The notes below the pieces were generated by a model. That model worked only from the letters and a program-made list of their open reading frames with translations, made no database searches and was not told the DNA's origin. Both the position numbers and the translations under genes were made by a program. Source: VFKI01 sp033762075 (GTDB lineage Bacteria > Pseudomonadota > Gammaproteobacteria > DSM-16500). Taken from it: a stretch of DNA of 64,000 nt. This document shows, piece after piece, positions 62,812 to 64,000 of the stretch; position 1 is the stretch's first letter, and each line of letters starts with the position of its first letter. Location: assembly GCA_033762075.1 (NCBI GenBank), contig JANRLY010000019.1:1-64000 (forward strand), read 5' to 3'.

Positions 62812-64000
62812 CCGCCACGCTTCCATCGTGTGCCGCCTTCGCCATCTTCTAAGACAATATTTTCTTCGATCAGTTGATTGCGAATGCGATCAGCGAGCGC
62901 CCAGTCTTTATTGGCACGAGCAGCATCGCGCGCAGCAATCAATGCTTCGATACGTTCTGCCTCATCCGAAACCACCTGCCCTTGCAGAAATTGCTCTACG
63001 TCTTGCTGCAGAAAACCTAACACACCGGCTAAATGGCGCAATAATGCAACAGACTGCAGCGCCTCTTCCGAGTTGGTTTCGCGCGTTTTTTGAATATAAT
63101 GTGCTAAATCAAATAATACAGAACATGCAATCGGTGTATTAAAATCATCATCCATCGCAACAATAAAACGTTTCGCAAAATCATTTTCAAGTGATGGTTT
63201 GATATTGTCGTGCGGAAAATCTCGGCAAGCATTGTATAAACGTTCCAAGGACTGACGTGAGCGCACTAAAGCTTCTTCTGAATAACTCAAGGGACTGCGA
63301 TAGTGACTTGAAAGAAAGAAGAAACGCAACACTTCAGCAGAATGATTTTTTAAAACATCTCTCAACGTAAAAAAATTGCCGAGTGATTTCGACATTTTTT
63401 CTTGGTCCATTTGCAAATAACCTGCGTGCAGCCAATATTTGACAAAAGGCTGTTGAGTCACACCTTCAGATTGTGCAATTTCATTTTCATGATGCGGAAA
63501 AATGAGATCACGACCTCCGCCGTGTAAATCAAATGATTCTCCCAATAATTTCATTGACATCGCAGAGCACTCAATGTGCCAACCTGGACGACCTTTGCCC
63601 CATGGAGAATCCCAACTCGGTTCATCGGGTTTAGCCATTTTCCATAAAACAAAATCTAATGGATCACGCTTAACCTCTGACACTTCAACGCGCGCACCAC
63701 TTTCTAATTCATCAATGTTACGATGCGATAAGCAACCATATGATTCAAATTGTCGTACTTCATAATACACATCGCCATTTTCTGCGATATATGCTTTTTT
63801 TGCTGCAATCAATTGTTCGATTAATGCAACAATTTCAGAGACAAATTCCGTTGCACGCGGCTCATGAGTAGGCGAAAGCAATCCTAATGCTTTCATGTCA
63901 TCACGAAATGCTTGCGTAAAGCGCTCAGTCACAACAGAGAAAGATTCATTATTTACAAGCGCACGCTTAATGATTTTATCATCGATATCAGTAATATTTC
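62808..64000 (-). CDS. cysS: Cysteinyl-tRNA synthetase, C-terminal part (5' end outside window)
   Basis: About 397 residues are visible; the frame runs off the end of the window with ITDIDDKIIKRALVNNESF, so roughly the first 65-70 residues, with the HIGH motif, are missing. Zinc and substrate regions GWHIECSAMSMKLLGESFDLHGGGRD and FPHHENEIAQSEG are present, and the KMSKS loop is QEKMSKSLGNFF. The anticodon-binding helical domain ends in GGTRWKRGG, as in other CysS proteins. Charges tRNA(Cys). Confidence 0.96.
   Translation of the reverse strand, partial: NITDIDDKIIKRALVNNESFSVVTERFTQAFRDDMKALGLLSPTHEPRATEFVSEIVALIEQLIAAKKAYIAENGDVYYEVRQFESYGCLSHRNIDELESGARVEVSEVKRDPLDFVLWKMAKPDEPSWDSPWGKGRPGWHIECSAMSMKLLGESFDLHGGGRDLIFPHHENEIAQSEGVTQQPFVKYWLHAGYLQMDQEKMSKSLGNFFTLRDVLKNHSAEVLRFFFLSSHYRSPLSYSEEALVRSRQSLERLYNACRDFPHDNIKPSLENDFAKRFIVAMDDDFNTPIACSVLFDLAHYIQKTRETNSEEALQSVALLRHLAGVLGFLQQDVEQFLQGQVVSDEAERIEALIAARDAARANKDWALADRIRNQLIEENIVLEDGEGGTRWKRGG

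Overview
The window is a stretch of chromosome from a gammaproteobacterium, AT-rich by eye. Its housekeeping genes and their order (clpS-clpA-infA, icd near mnmA-hflD-purB, nrdA-nrdB, tamA-tamB, bamD/rluD-pgeF) are gammaproteobacterial. A caa3-type cytochrome oxidase locus, a degenerate ankyrin-like repeat protein with a nuclear-localisation-like basic tail, and multi-membrane-span proteins with acidic PLL tails suggest a host-associated member of the Legionellales (Coxiella/Aquicella/Berkiella-like). That assignment is an inference; no rRNA is present. There are no tRNA or rRNA genes, no intact insertion sequence, no prophage and no CRISPR array.

Layout. 1-7660 (minus): a signalling cassette made of a GAF/HisKA_2 sensor kinase, a giant filamentous-haemagglutinin-like protein whose C-terminal tail carries two histidine-less copies of a HisKA phosphoacceptor helix, a stand-alone receiver, and the start of one more gene. 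7694-16781 (minus): nagZ, a c-type cytochrome, a TlpA-like thioredoxin, and the aa3/caa3 oxidase assembly genes sco, ctaB, ctaA, a Sco-like protein, surf1, cox11, coxA and coxB. 16965-19868 (plus): a tetrahaem cytochrome, coxC and a small membrane protein, which complete the respiratory locus. 19885-25775: an unknown membrane protein, infA, clpA-clpS, icd and an outer-membrane barrel. 25834-30503 (plus): mnmA, hflD, purB, a YiiX-type amidase and a DUF2845 protein. 30513-38539: P1-family peptidase, tamA-tamB with a proline-rich exported protein, an ArnC-type glycosyltransferase, nth, a MITE-like repeat and ald. 38634-41541: two divergent, unrecognised multi-span membrane proteins. 41709-45688: nrdA-nrdB behind a promoter with DnaA-box and NrdR-box-like sequences. 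45807-57636: a possibly frameshifted small membrane gene, M20 peptidase, aldehyde dehydrogenase, DMT transporter, zapE coupled to an EAL phosphodiesterase, pfkA, a hendecad coiled-coil protein, an MFS transporter, pncA and a patatin-like lipoprotein. 57679-64000: ygfZ, the ankyrin-like protein, bamD, rluD-pgeF, a small unknown and the C-terminal part of cysS.

Short palindromic elements of a (GTC)ATTCCGCGC...GCGCGGAATGAC type are scattered between genes: one lies inside the nrdAB operon and one supplies the last codons of surf1. Two other repeat types occur once each: a 23-bp perfect inverted repeat, and a 213-bp element with 36-bp terminal inverted repeats around a 33-bp tandem repeat.

The best candidate for an undescribed system is the 1-7660 cassette. 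It looks like an inner-membrane-anchored beta-helix protein with a cytoplasmic pseudo-phosphoacceptor tail, encoded between a real histidine kinase and a receiver.
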